A stretch of 64,000 nucleotides of DNA from NCBI RefSeq assembly GCF_013401555.1, contig NZ_CP058552.1, positions 496,001 through 560,000 of the forward strand, in the 5' to 3' direction. Positions 44,854 to 53,760 of the stretch are shown here, one piece after another. Source of the DNA: Paenibacillus sp. E222. GTDB lineage: Bacteria; Bacillota; Bacilli; Paenibacillales; Paenibacillaceae. Each line of letters starts with the position of its first letter. Position 1 is the stretch's first letter. A model generated the notes under the pieces. That model was not told where the DNA came from and did no database searches. It worked only from the letters and a program-made list of their open reading frames with translations. Position numbers and translations under genes: made by a program.

Positions 44854-45171
44854 ATGGATTGGCTAGTTGAGATCGGGTTTGTGCTCCTCTTCCTTATCGT
44901 GGTTATCTGGCTCATTGTTCGAGACGAACCCAAACGGCACGCTACCAAAAAAGGCAGACATCGTGTACAGCGTAACAGCGGCTACACCGACTCTTCTCCG
45001 GCATACCCGGTCATGACCAATGATGACTCCTACACTCATCATTCCAAACATTTTCACGATCACAAGCATCATGACAGCGATCCTTTTTCGGGATCTAATC
45101 ACCATCACAGCAGCAACGACAGCAGTGGAGATAGTGGCGGTGGGGACAGTGGCGGCGGTGGTGGAGATTGA
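44854..45171 (+). CDS. Small single-pass membrane protein with His-rich and Gly-rich tail
   Basis: About 105 residues (a start 12 nt earlier at 44842 is too close to the AAAGG site). One N-terminal membrane helix (VEIGFVLLFLIVVIWLIV) is followed by a basic stretch (KRHATKKGRHRVQR) and a tail rich in His/Asp (YTHHSKHFHDHKHHDSD, then SNHHHSSNDSS) ending in (GGG)D. The tail could bind divalent metal, or it may be a low-complexity linker. The GGGDSGGGGGD ending resembles other small Firmicutes membrane proteins. Function is unknown. Confidence 0.6.
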   Translation: MDWLVEIGFVLLFLIVVIWLIVRDEPKRHATKKGRHRVQRNSGYTDSSPAYPVMTNDDSYTHHSKHFHDHKHHDSDPFSGSNHHHSSNDSSGDSGGGDSGGGGGD

Positions 45172-45192
45172 ATTTAACTCCTCAAACCAAAA

Positions 45193-45240
45193 AAAGAGCT
45201 GTATCCGATATTGTGCGAACACAATTCGGAACAGCTCTTT
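45193..45240. terminator. Bidirectional terminator
   Basis: AAAGAGCTGT (45193-45202) pairs with ACAGCTCTTT (45231-45240), with inner CCGA/CGG and TTGTG/CACAA stems. It separates the convergent His-rich and crystallin-like genes. Confidence 0.8.
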
Positions 45241-45280
45241 CCTGTTTCCCGGCACCTGAAATACAGAAGAGGTCTAATCC

Positions 45281-45652
45281 TTAAACGAGATCGTAGCCAC
45301 TCGGCAGAGTCCGATTTCTACGGATTTCACGAATCTCCTCCAGAGTCAATCGCTGATTGGTGGAGATCAGGGATTCCACATCATTGCCACGGATCAGATC
45401 ATCCAAATCTCTCAAATTGGTATTCCCACGAAAGACGCGGAACCCACCTTGAAAGTTAGGTCGCGTAAACACAACCAACGTTGCATTCAAACTTGTCGAG
45501 AAAAAACGCAGGCTCTCTACCCCTCCCAGGATGTTGTCCAGATTACGGAGACCCGTGTTACCACGATATACCCTGCTTCTTCCGCGATAAGCCTCTTCTG
45601 AATACACCGTAAGGCGTGGATACGTTTGACTTACATGGACTGTTTTTTTCAT
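45281..45652 (-). CDS. Beta/gamma-crystallin-like small protein
   Basis: 123 residues from the ATG at 45652 (GGGGGG upstream). Two similar Greek-key-like motifs are visible: YSEEAYRGRSRVYRGNTGLRNL and FTRPNFQGGFRVFRGNTNLRDL, each ending in a VESL segment. This duplicated pattern suits a beta/gamma-crystallin fold; the (N/D)(N/D)xxS-type calcium motifs are only partly matched. There is no signal peptide. The role is unknown; bacterial members are calcium-binding stability or spore-related proteins. Confidence 0.65.
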   Translation of the reverse strand: MKKTVHVSQTYPRLTVYSEEAYRGRSRVYRGNTGLRNLDNILGGVESLRFFSTSLNATLVVFTRPNFQGGFRVFRGNTNLRDLDDLIRGNDVESLISTNQRLTLEEIREIRRNRTLPSGYDLV

Positions 45653-45763
45653 TTGTTTCCCCCCTCTCGAACTCATTCTATGAATGAATACGAGAGGAAG
45701 TTTGGACCAATCAACGGATGGATTCATCCATTTTCATATTTTCAAAGAATTTAATTCATCGCA

Positions 45764-46228
45764 TTAAACACCCAGGATGACTTCCCATACCGGGCGTGTG
45801 TGCCCACCAGGATACAGCAAGTACAACAGAACGTATACAATAACGCCTGTGATCGCACTGCTAAACCAGATCATGGATGTGAATCTCCCCCAGCGGCGAT
45901 GTGTCTTGAATTTCTTTTTGAAACCAAGCACTAAAGTGGAAATCCCGAAGACCGCTGCCACCGTGGCAAGGATAATATGAAAGATCAGAAATATTCGATA
46001 GAAGATCTCCATCTCCGGATCCCCGCCCCAAGCCGTATTCCCGACAAAGATGGTACGAGACATATAAATGACAAAGAACAGAAGGGCAGCAATGGCCCCT
46101 GCAATCATCGCGGTTTGGTGCGCCTCCCGTTTGCCACGGATAATTAGCACCCAGCCAATTCCAACCAGCACCGCGCTAATCACAATGAAAGAAGTACTGA
46201 TCGTGGGTAGCAGAAAATACATATCCAT
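45764..46228 (-). CDS. DUF420 membrane protein, CtaM-like oxidase assembly factor
   Basis: 154 residues from the ATG at 46228 (GAGGGGG, 9 nt). Four hydrophobic helices; FYRIFLIFHIILATVAAV and KKKFKTHRRWGRFTSMIWF with conserved histidines are DUF420 features. In Staphylococcus aureus the DUF420 protein CtaM is needed for heme-A-type oxidase function, and the gene's place at the end of the cta cluster supports an assembly role here. It lies 36 nt after ctaG. Confidence 0.8.
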   Translation of the reverse strand: MDMYFLLPTISTSFIVISAVLVGIGWVLIIRGKREAHQTAMIAGAIAALLFFVIYMSRTIFVGNTAWGGDPEMEIFYRIFLIFHIILATVAAVFGISTLVLGFKKKFKTHRRWGRFTSMIWFSSAITGVIVYVLLYLLYPGGHTRPVWEVILGV

Positions 46229-46264
46229 CGTGTGTTTCCCCCTCTTGTCCAAACAAAACTTGTG

Positions 46265-47188
46265 TTATTTCGCTGCAGGATTAAGCGGTCCTCCCGTTTT
46301 CTCTACAGGGTATGGATCATCATCATCTTCCCGTTTTTCCTTGCGGTACCATTGGAAAAAGACATACGCCAGCATGGAGACAAAGATGCCTTCCTGTATA
46401 AATTTCATCAAAATACCGCCCACCTGCTGATCCTCCTTGGCAGAGGACAGGAAGTTGAAGAACGCCGGTCCACCGAACGATCGCAGCAACGCCGTAGAAT
46501 CCCCGGACACACAATACCGCATCGCCTCAGCCCATACGGCGGGATTGCTATAGGTCGCATACAAGGGTTCGGAAGCAAAGATAATCAGTCCACAGGCTGG
46601 TGTCAGAAGCACCATGTTCAGAAAAATAAATCCAATCTTGGACAGCCCCGACGCTTGTCTGCCTTCCGGCAACGGATTGAGCAGCGTCCACCACATCAGC
46701 ATGGAAGTAATGAAAAGTACAATGTAATACAAACGGTGAACCGTAAAGTTTAACATCACGTAATCATGTACTACGGGCAGGTGATATAACGAGAACAACC
46801 CGTTAAACAGCACAGCCGCCACGATTGGATGAGTCAAAAAAGATAACTGCCGTGTCGGCAGCCACCTTATGATTCCGCGCCATACCCAAAGGGGCAATCC
46901 CTTCATCAGTAGCGGTGGCGCAACCAGATAGGACAGAGCCATACTCACCATATGGAAACTGAACATCACATGACCCAGCAGATTGAATGGCCCTGCTTGT
47001 GCAAGATACAGCACCGTAAGCCCTGTAATAAACATCATTTTCTGTGCAGTTGTGGCCTGATCTGCCCCCTTGATTCGCTCACTGAACGGACCAACGAGCA
47101 CCAGATAAGCTGCGGCAATGAGCAGAAACAATGCCATAATAAGTGGACTCCATAAATCGTTGAAACTAAAATATTGCAACCCGAGCAT
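46265..47188 (-). CDS. ctaG: Cytochrome c oxidase assembly factor CtaG
   Basis: 307 residues with seven hydrophobic segments. The pattern HMVSMALSYLVAPPLLMKGLPLWVWR and the paired histidines of VHRLYYIVLFITSMLMWWTLLNPLP are the caa3_CtaG family signature (Bacillus CtaG, not the Cox11-type CtaG of proteobacteria). It is required for formation of active caa3 oxidase. GGGGAGG lies before the ATG. It is separated from ctaF by a hairpin that may lower its expression. Confidence 0.9.
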   Translation of the reverse strand: MLGLQYFSFNDLWSPLIMALFLLIAAAYLVLVGPFSERIKGADQATTAQKMMFITGLTVLYLAQAGPFNLLGHVMFSFHMVSMALSYLVAPPLLMKGLPLWVWRGIIRWLPTRQLSFLTHPIVAAVLFNGLFSLYHLPVVHDYVMLNFTVHRLYYIVLFITSMLMWWTLLNPLPEGRQASGLSKIGFIFLNMVLLTPACGLIIFASEPLYATYSNPAVWAEAMRYCVSGDSTALLRSFGGPAFFNFLSSAKEDQQVGGILMKFIQEGIFVSMLAYVFFQWYRKEKREDDDDPYPVEKTGGPLNPAAK

Positions 47189-47260
47189 ACGGGAAACCTC
47201 CCCGTGACCTGTTTTGGTTATTGCCTGAATTCATTGACCGATCGGTTCGCCTAAAAGGGG

Positions 47261-47290
47261 AAAAGACGGCGACACTGCGCCGCCGCCATC
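47261..47290 (-). terminator. Hairpin between ctaF and ctaG
   Basis: GACGGCG and the complementary CGCCGCC-containing run form a GC-rich stem with TTTTCCCCTTTT following on the - strand. It may be a partial terminator that separates structural from assembly genes. Confidence 0.45.
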
Positions 47291-47294
47291 TCTT

Positions 47295-47615
47295 TTACCA
47301 CCAAACCCAATAGAGTGCCATAATGATGCACGTAAAAGCTACGAAAAATCCGAAGCACATGAACAGGATCGGCATCAAATGCCCTTTATCCTTCAAGTGC
47401 ATCCAGTAACCGAGCTGTACAAACACCTGCAGGATCGCCATAACCACCAATATAATAATGGTAAAGGTCGTATTAACTCCTCCCGCGGCGGCAGCCGCGA
47501 ACGCAATGAGCGTCAGGACGATCGAGAAGATAAAAACAACAACGTGTTTCTGTGGACCTTCCGCCCGGTGACGATGCTTCACAGGCTGCTGATCACTCTT
47601 ATCCTGTACCGACAT
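47295..47615 (-). CDS. ctaF: Cytochrome c oxidase subunit IV
   Basis: 106 residues with three membrane helices (VVVFIFSIVLTLIAFAAAAAG; TIIILVVMAILQVFVQLGYW; ILFMCFGFFVAFTCIIMALYW). YWMHLKDKGH between helices 2 and 3 is the CtaF/CoxD (COX4_pro) signature. It is a non-catalytic subunit that stabilises the caa3 oxidase. It begins 3 nt after ctaE, within the operon. Confidence 0.9.
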   Translation of the reverse strand: MSVQDKSDQQPVKHRHRAEGPQKHVVVFIFSIVLTLIAFAAAAAGGVNTTFTIIILVVMAILQVFVQLGYWMHLKDKGHLMPILFMCFGFFVAFTCIIMALYWVWW

Positions 47616-47618
47616 GTG

Positions 47619-48245
47619 TTACCCCACCTTTCCGAGCAGGTACACGACCGTAAAGATAAACACCCAGACCACGTCAATAAAGTGCCAGTACATTGCGGAG
47701 ACGTATACTTTAGGTGCAGTTACGACCGTTAATCCTTTTCTGAACAGTTGACCGATAATGAGCCCGATCCACATAATACCGAATGCAACGTGAGCTCCGT
47801 GGAACCCGACCAGCGTATAGAACGCTGAACTGAATGCACTTGTGGTCATGCCGAACTCTTTATGTTTCACATATTCATAGAACTCGTAAATTTCCAGACC
47901 GAGGAATCCGAGACCCAGTACAACGGTGATGCTAAGCCAGAGAGCAAGAGCATTGCGCTTGCCCTTATGCATAGCCTGGATGGCAAATACACTTGTCAAA
48001 CTGCTGACCAAGAGAATAAAAGTTGCGGCAGCCACGAGGGGCAGATGAAACAATTCATTTGCCGTCGGTCCGTCATTCGTTTGCCCACGAAGGGCCAAAA
48101 AGGTTGCGAAGAGGGTTCCGAACAATACGGTCTCGCCGCCAAGGAACAACCAGAAGCCGACAAGCTTGTTGCGTCCTTCCAGCGTTGCTTTCTCCGGCTC
48201 ATGCGGCAATTTGCCGTCTACCGGTTCGGCATGTGAAGTTGTCAT
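47619..48245 (-). CDS. ctaE: Cytochrome c oxidase subunit III
   Basis: 208 residues, five membrane helices, the short form found in Bacillales. NKLVGFWLFLGGETVLFGTLFATFLALR (helix with conserved Glu) and GFHGAHVAFGIMWIGLI, ending YWHFIDVVWVFIFTVVYL, are subunit III hallmarks. The ATG overlaps the ctaD stop as ATGA. It belongs to the caa3 proton-pumping oxidase. Confidence 0.93.
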   Translation of the reverse strand: MTTSHAEPVDGKLPHEPEKATLEGRNKLVGFWLFLGGETVLFGTLFATFLALRGQTNDGPTANELFHLPLVAAATFILLVSSLTSVFAIQAMHKGKRNALALWLSITVVLGLGFLGLEIYEFYEYVKHKEFGMTTSAFSSAFYTLVGFHGAHVAFGIMWIGLIIGQLFRKGLTVVTAPKVYVSAMYWHFIDVVWVFIFTVVYLLGKVG

Positions 48246-50131
48246 GTTCTAACCCCCTTCTCATCCTGATCCTCCGGTTCAATATGCCAGCCATGATCGT
48301 CGTAAAGTGACCGCAGCGCCATCGCACCAAATGTAATCAGAAGGCCAATAATGACCACAATATAATTGTTGAACAATCCGTTCATAAACGCATTGCCAAA
48401 ATCATCCTTGCTGAACATGAGACCAAGTCCAGCAATGAATATACCGACGGACATAACAAACGGCAGCGGCGTCGCTGACGGCATATGGATCGAACCTACA
48501 GGTTCAGCTGGTGTCATCTCCGTATGTCCTGCCATCTTTTCCTTCCAATACGCATCGATTCCACGTACCAGAGGCGTCTGCTTGAAGTTGTATTCCGGCG
48601 GTGGAGATGGAATCGACCATTCCAACGTACGGCCATCTTCCCACGGATCATTCGGTGCGTCTGCTGGTTTTCTCGTTGTGATCACGATGTTCACGAGGAA
48701 CAGGATAACCCCAACACCCATCAGGAATGCACCAACGGAGCTGACTAGGTTAAGCAGGTCAAAATCCTGATTCGGCAAGTATGTAACGATCCGGCGCTGC
48801 ATCCCCATCAATCCAAGGAAATGCTGTACGAAGAACGTTAATTGGAAACCGATCATGAACGTCCAGAACGTCCACTTTCCGAGCGTTTCGCTCAGAACAC
48901 GACCGAACATCTTCGGCCACCAGTAATGTAGCCCCGAGAACAAACCTAGCACCAATCCACCAACGATAACGTAATGGAAGTGAGCGACAACAAAGTACGT
49001 ATCATGGAACTGGAAATCCGCAGGCGCAGAGGCCAGCATGACACCAGTTACCCCGCCCATAACGAAGGTTGGAACGAATCCAACAGCAAACAGGTTTGCT
49101 GCCGTAAAACGGATCTGTCCGCCCCACATCGTAAAGAGCCAGTTAAATATTTTGATCCCTGTTGGTACAGCAATCAGCATGGTTGAGATCGAGAACAATG
49201 CATTAGCGACGGTTCCCAGACCTGTCGTAAACATGTGATGCGCCCATACCATGAATCCCAGAAAGGCAATCAGAATGGTTGCAAACACCATGGAGCTGTA
49301 ACCAAACAATCTTTTACGTGCAAAGGTTGGAATAACCTCAGAAATAATACCAAATGCTGGCAAAATGAGAATGTATACTTCCGGGTGCCCGAAGATCCAG
49401 AAGATATGCTGCCAGAGTACCGGGTTACCGCCACCTGCAACATCGAAGAAATTGGCTCCCAGTATACGGTCAAACGTTAACAATACAAGTCCTACCGTTA
49501 TGGCAGGGAATGCAAAAAGGATGATGGCTGATGTAATAAATGTGGTCCAGGTGAACATCGGCATCCGCATATAGGACATTCCCGGCGCACGCATCGTAAT
49601 GATGGTGGCGAGAAAGTTAATGCCCCCGATGAGTGTCCCTAGACCGGCGATCTGGAGTCCTATAGTGTAGAAATCCACACCGTGCGTCCCACTGTACTCG
49701 CTGCCAGAGAGAGGCGTATACGAAGTCCATCCGGCATCCGGTGCCCCTCCCATCAACCAGCTCAGGTTCAAGAGCAGTCCGCCAAACAGGAATGTCCAGA
49801 AACCCAGCGCGTTAACAAAAGGGAAAGCAACGTCCCGTGCCCCAATCTGCAAAGGCACAACGGCATTCATTACGGCAAAAATAATAGGCATGACACCAAG
49901 GAAAATCATCGTTGTTCCGTGCATCGTAATCAATTCGTTGAAGACCTGCGCCGACACAAAATTATTCATCGGTTTCATGAGCTGAATCCGAATCAAAATG
50001 GCTTCAATGCCGCCGATTCCAAAGAAAAATCCACCCGCAATTAAGTAGAGAACGGCGATTTTTTTGTGATCGACGGTGGTAATCCAATCCATCAAGCCCC
50101 TGTAACGCTTGACGCTATGAGCATGAGCCAA
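48242..50131 (-). CDS. ctaD: Cytochrome c oxidase subunit I (caa3-type)
   Basis: 629 residues with 12-14 membrane helices. The heme a ligand His lies in NELITMHGTTMIF, the CuB site is FWIFGHPEVYILILPAFG (His-Tyr pair), AHHMFTTG (two CuB His), and VAHFHYVIVGG holds the heme a3 and a ligands. The longer C-terminus is typical of Bacillus caa3 CtaD. It begins at TTG with GGGGG 9 nt upstream. It reduces O2 to water with proton pumping. Confidence 0.95.
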   Translation of the reverse strand: MAHAHSVKRYRGLMDWITTVDHKKIAVLYLIAGGFFFGIGGIEAILIRIQLMKPMNNFVSAQVFNELITMHGTTMIFLGVMPIIFAVMNAVVPLQIGARDVAFPFVNALGFWTFLFGGLLLNLSWLMGGAPDAGWTSYTPLSGSEYSGTHGVDFYTIGLQIAGLGTLIGGINFLATIITMRAPGMSYMRMPMFTWTTFITSAIILFAFPAITVGLVLLTFDRILGANFFDVAGGGNPVLWQHIFWIFGHPEVYILILPAFGIISEVIPTFARKRLFGYSSMVFATILIAFLGFMVWAHHMFTTGLGTVANALFSISTMLIAVPTGIKIFNWLFTMWGGQIRFTAANLFAVGFVPTFVMGGVTGVMLASAPADFQFHDTYFVVAHFHYVIVGGLVLGLFSGLHYWWPKMFGRVLSETLGKWTFWTFMIGFQLTFFVQHFLGLMGMQRRIVTYLPNQDFDLLNLVSSVGAFLMGVGVILFLVNIVITTRKPADAPNDPWEDGRTLEWSIPSPPPEYNFKQTPLVRGIDAYWKEKMAGHTEMTPAEPVGSIHMPSATPLPFVMSVGIFIAGLGLMFSKDDFGNAFMNGLFNNYIVVIIGLLITFGAMALRSLYDDHGWHIEPEDQDEKGVRT

Positions 50132-50163
50132 GGTTGTGTACCCCCTTCTTCGTCCTTGCTGTT

Positions 50164-51216
50164 CTATTCATAGTCCAATTTGTAGTTGGCCAGATATTCG
50201 GCAATTCCGTCGATTTCTTCATCTGTGAGTCCAAGGTCTTTCGGATTAGGCATCGTATTGCCCGGCTTCACGGATTGTGGATCATGGAGCCATTCTTTCA
50301 TGTTGTCCAGCACCGGATTACCGTCTTCCTGGCCTTCGCCCTGGTTCAGCAGAATACCTGCCACGGATTGCTTGCCACCGATACCTGTAAGGTTAGGCGC
50401 AACTGGTCCACCCTGATCCCCAACTGCATGGCAAGAAAGGCAGTTTGTTTTGAACTTCTCAGCCAATTGGGTATCTTCCGGAAGTACCGCCGGGGCTTTC
50501 ATTTCATTGACCCATTTGTCAAAGGATTCCTGACTGACCGCTTTTACCTTAAATTCCATGAAGGCATGCGATCTGCCGCATAATTCAGCACATTTACCTC
50601 GGTAAACGCCTTCATTTGGCGCCGAGAAACTGAACTTGTTAAGCGTTCCATCCGGGTTTGTGTCCATTTTACCCGCAAGTGACGGCACCCAGAAGGAGTG
50701 AAGCACGTCAGCGGTTTTCAATTCGAATGCGATTTTCTTTCCGGTCGGGATGATGAGGTCTTGAGCGGTGGTTACGTCATATTGAGGATAAGTGAATTCC
50801 CACCAGTACTGATGCGAGGTGACTTTGACCTGAACTGCATTTTTGTCGTTGGACAGATCTTCGCCTTGGGCAAAAATCGTTTTGACCGTCGGTACTGCCA
50901 GAACAATAACGAGCAGCAACGGAATGGCTGTCCATATTACTTCCAGCTTGAAATTGCCTTCAACCTGTTCGGGCACTTCATTCTGCCCGGCTCGTCTGCG
51001 AAACCGGATCAACACATACGCAGCAATAGCAAATACAATGATGAGCACCACGATCATAATCGTAATGGACAGCTTCATCAGATCATATTGGCCTTGCGCC
51101 ACAGGACCCTGAGGTTTCATTACCGACAAGTCTTCCCGCCCGCATGCGGATAGCAGCAAAGAGAACACCGCCAGCAAGGGGAGAATTCGCTTTGCAACCT
51201 GCCACTGTTTCATCAT
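50164..51216 (-). CDS. ctaC: Cytochrome c oxidase subunit II with fused cytochrome c
   Basis: 350 residues from the ATG at 51216 (GGGG, 7 nt). A lipobox (LLSAC) indicates a lipid-anchored N-terminus, followed by two membrane helices. The CuA domain has TSHQYWWEFTYPQ and RGKCAELCGRSHAFMEF (Cys, Glu, Cys, His, Met ligands). The C-terminal domain carries CLSCHAVGD (CxxCH heme c) and NTMPNPKDLGLTDEEI with the axial Met, the mark of caa3 oxidases. It receives electrons from cytochrome c at the outer face of the membrane. First gene of the operon. Confidence 0.95.
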   Translation of the reverse strand: MMKQWQVAKRILPLLAVFSLLLSACGREDLSVMKPQGPVAQGQYDLMKLSITIMIVVLIIVFAIAAYVLIRFRRRAGQNEVPEQVEGNFKLEVIWTAIPLLLVIVLAVPTVKTIFAQGEDLSNDKNAVQVKVTSHQYWWEFTYPQYDVTTAQDLIIPTGKKIAFELKTADVLHSFWVPSLAGKMDTNPDGTLNKFSFSAPNEGVYRGKCAELCGRSHAFMEFKVKAVSQESFDKWVNEMKAPAVLPEDTQLAEKFKTNCLSCHAVGDQGGPVAPNLTGIGGKQSVAGILLNQGEGQEDGNPVLDNMKEWLHDPQSVKPGNTMPNPKDLGLTDEEIDGIAEYLANYKLDYE

Positions 51217-51424
51217 TGATCTACCCCACTTTTTTAACATTTTCGTAGATTGCCGTTGTCGCCCGAAATAAACTCAATTTAACCCATTTCAGCACGATAC
51301 ACGTAATCCTGTCCGACATACAGAATGCTTACAAAAATAACGCTTCCACCACTCCCGTCATTTCCTGCTAAGGGCATGTCTGCGCATTCTTCCAATTCAT
51401 TCTATATGGTTCAATCACTTATTA

Positions 51425-51483
51425 AATATAAGTTGAGGGTATGATTTTGTCAATCTTTGGACACATGTTCACAAATTGTTCAC
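51425..51483 (-). promoter_or_regulatory. cta operon promoter with tandem upstream repeats
   Basis: On the - strand, TTGACA (51453-51448), a 17-nt spacer and TATATT (51430-51425) form a strong promoter about 210 nt before the ctaC start. Upstream, GTGAACA occurs twice as direct repeats (51472-51466 and 51483-51477), 11 bp apart, one within TTTGTGAACA, which resembles ResD boxes. The rest of the 51217-51796 gap shows no gene; weak open frames there lack ribosome sites. Confidence 0.65.
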
Positions 51484-51796
51484 TATATGTAAAAAACCGC
51501 ACCACAACTTGATTTGTAACCGATTTCACTTAAAAATATTACTCTCTACTTTTGAAAATTTTTGCCAAATTTCGGTGATGAAATTGATTTTTTTGCCGAT
51601 ATTTCTCACATTGAAAACATGCAGTATTATGCAAAACAGAAAAGCATGCACCAGGTTGTCTCTCTTACAACTACTGGAAGCCGCAGTAAAGCTCCATACC
51701 GCTCCCTTTTAGAACCAAACGGCATGGAGCCTGAACCTATTGAACATCCCGGACACCATTACACACGCTCTTACCAGCTTCCCATAGATACAGCAT

Positions 51797-52558
51797 CTAA
51801 GTCCCGTCAGTTAATATAAGGGGACCATCATTTGTTATGGCTACCGTATGCTCATACTGAACGCCCCAGCTTCCATCCGCCGTTCTCACCGTCCAGCCAT
51901 CCTCATCCCATACAACCGCTCCAGAGCTGCCTTTTGTAAATATGGGTTCAATTGTAATGACCATGCCTTCTGTCAGCATCATACCTGTTCTGCGTTTCCC
52001 GTAAGGGAGGACGTTTGGTGGTTCATGGATATATTGACCGATCCCATGACCAATAAGAGGCTTCACAATCCCGTAACGATACAGCCTTGCTGTCCGTTCA
52101 ATCGCGTTTCCAATATCCCCCAGCGTATTTCCTGGCACGGCCTGTGCTATCGCCTTATGAAGTGCCCTTTCCGTTCGATGCATTAGCTTGCTGATGGACC
52201 TTCGTTGCTCACCGATCCCATACGTCCATGCAGAATCGGAAAGCCAGCCGTCTTTGTTCACCACCATATCAATAGTCACTACATCCCCTTGGGCCAATTT
52301 CCGGTCATCAGGGAAGCCGTGGCAAACCACTTCATTAACTGAAGCGCATGTAGCGTAAGGATAACCTCTATACCCCTTTTGCTCAGGTGTAGCTCCTCTC
52401 TCAGCCAGAAAAGCCTCCACCCGCTCGTCAATATCTCCTGTCGTCACTCCGGGGGCAAGCCATTTTTCAATCTGCTCGTGACAGCTTCGCAGGATTCGTC
52501 CCGCTTCCCGCATGTAGCCGATCTCTTCTTTTGTTTTTAAAATAGGGTCCACATGCAT
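51797..52558 (-). CDS. map: Type I methionine aminopeptidase
   Basis: 253 residues. The five metal ligands can be placed: Asp in VVTIDMVVNKDG and LSDSAWTYGIG, His in IGHGIGQYIHEPPNV, Glu in MVITIEPIFT, and Glu in VQYEHTVAI. PEQKGYRGYPYATCASVNEVVCHGFP is the conserved substrate-pocket region. It removes the initiator Met from nascent proteins. This copy is not beside the ribosomal protein/adk operon where the housekeeping map usually lies in Bacillales, so it is likely a second paralogue (YflG type). AAGGATGA precedes the ATG. Confidence 0.92.
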   Translation of the reverse strand: MHVDPILKTKEEIGYMREAGRILRSCHEQIEKWLAPGVTTGDIDERVEAFLAERGATPEQKGYRGYPYATCASVNEVVCHGFPDDRKLAQGDVVTIDMVVNKDGWLSDSAWTYGIGEQRRSISKLMHRTERALHKAIAQAVPGNTLGDIGNAIERTARLYRYGIVKPLIGHGIGQYIHEPPNVLPYGKRRTGMMLTEGMVITIEPIFTKGSSGAVVWDEDGWTVRTADGSWGVQYEHTVAITNDGPLILTDGT

Positions 52559-52710
52559 TCATCCTTCCTGCCATATGTGTACTTCCATGTATATGCAGCA
52601 GGCAAGGAACAAAGCCCCCAAAAATGGAACAAAGCTTATGCTGCTTATTCGGTTTTCTTTTAGGTAAGCGGGTGACCCATTGCAAGTATGTACATATTAT
52701 TTTCAGAACA

Positions 52711-52752
52711 AAAAAAACCGTCTGCCGGAGCTTAAAGCCCGGGAGACGGTTC
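52711..52752 (-). terminator. Terminator of the 62-residue protein gene
   Basis: AACCGTCT pairs with AGACGGTT, with CCGG/CCCGG inside; TTTTTTT follows on the - strand. Confidence 0.8.
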
Positions 52753-52791
52753 TATTCATATCGGAACAGTATAATCAGAGTTGTGTGTGTT

Positions 52792-52980
52792 TCAGGACAC
52801 GGAAGAATCCATCTTGACAAGCTCATGCTCAACCACAGAAGTCAATTCTTCCTCGTATCCACCCGTAATCCGGTATTTTCTCACGTACTCCTTCACGAAT
52901 TTTTTTGGATCTTTAGGACGGAAAATCCGAGTCATTTCCCTCAAACTTTCTTTGACCTCATTGTGACCTTTCGTTGCCAT
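52792..52980 (-). CDS. Small conserved hypothetical protein
   Basis: 62 residues, ATG preceded by GGGAGGG at 7 nt, and followed by its own terminator, so it is probably a real monocistronic gene. It is highly charged and helical (HNEVKESLREMTRIFRPKDPKKFVKEYVRKY) with no membrane segment. No family recognised. Confidence 0.65.
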   Translation of the reverse strand: MATKGHNEVKESLREMTRIFRPKDPKKFVKEYVRKYRITGGYEEELTSVVEHELVKMDSSVS

Positions 52981-53098
52981 TGTAATTCCCTCCCAAAACG
53001 TTGAAAGTGAATGCTCCGTTTAGAGAATGCCGAATAAGTCTTAAATGCCATTCATGAAGTTGTGTGCGCGGCTCAAAGCAAGCTTTAGGTCGGGAACC

Positions 53099-53155
53099 CT
53101 TGCTTAAGCAAGTACCTGACACTATAAATACCCGATATGATTCGGTTTGAATCAT
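53099..53155. other. Two palindromes in the 52981-53375 intergenic region
   Basis: A perfect 14-bp palindrome CTTGCTTAAGCAAG (53099-53112) and a hairpin ATGATTC/GAATCAT with a 5-nt loop (53137-53155) lie between two divergent small genes. They may be operators or promoter-proximal structures. Nothing else, and no gene, is visible in this 395-bp stretch. Confidence 0.4.
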
Positions 53156-53375
53156 AATCTTATTGTAGCATATTCGGAAGTATCTTACGACTTGACAATC
53201 TTACCTAATATTTATAACGGTTTCTATGCCCAAAAAGTTTAATTCCGAATTATTTTTACAAATACGATACTTCTATACGGAACTAATATATCCAGCATAA
53301 CACTGAACTATTCGGGGGATATTATCACGGACAACCCATACAGTTAAAACACTGGGATCAAGGAGGCGTTGTTTT

Positions 53376-53657
53376 ATGGATCAAAAGGATAAAGAAATGC
53401 TGCCCCTTTCGCATGAAAAGGTGGAAGTGGACGGAATATATACCAACGAAGCCGGACAAGAAGAACATCTGCATCGCGGACAACACTTCCCGGCCGATCC
53501 CGTTCTCGGCAAGACAGAATGGGAACTGACGGAATTCGCTTTTGACAACCATCACGATGGTCGTACTGACGAGCGTTTGGTTCCTAAAGAGAATGACACC
53601 GATAAGATTGGCAAGACCACACATCCACGTAGACATTTTCAGCGTGGCGACCGTTAA
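53376..53657 (+). CDS. Small hydrophilic hypothetical protein
   Basis: 93 residues, AAGGAGG 9 nt before the ATG. It is rich in His, Asp, Glu and Arg, with little hydrophobic core (EEHLHRGQHFPADPVLGKTEW). The VDGIYTNEAG...GQHFP portion is faintly like YjzC-type small proteins, but this is not firm. Probably cytosolic and disordered in part; function unknown. Confidence 0.6.
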   Translation: MDQKDKEMLPLSHEKVEVDGIYTNEAGQEEHLHRGQHFPADPVLGKTEWELTEFAFDNHHDGRTDERLVPKENDTDKIGKTTHPRRHFQRGDR

Positions 53658-53687
53658 GTTCTAAACGCAATAAATCACTTTAAAACT

Positions 53688-53729
53688 AGGGCGCATCATA
53701 CCAATCATTGGTTGGTGCTGCCCTGTTTT
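53688..53729 (+). terminator. Terminator of the 93-residue protein gene
   Basis: AGGGC pairs with GCCCT outside and ACCAA with TTGGT inside; GTTTTC follows on the + strand. Confidence 0.6.
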
Positions 53730-53760
53730 CTATACTATATGCAATTGAGAATACAGAGAG

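Noticed and set aside
51562..51819. 85-residue open frame upstream of the cta promoter
   Set aside because: No ribosome binding site, no family, overlaps the end of map; probably chance.
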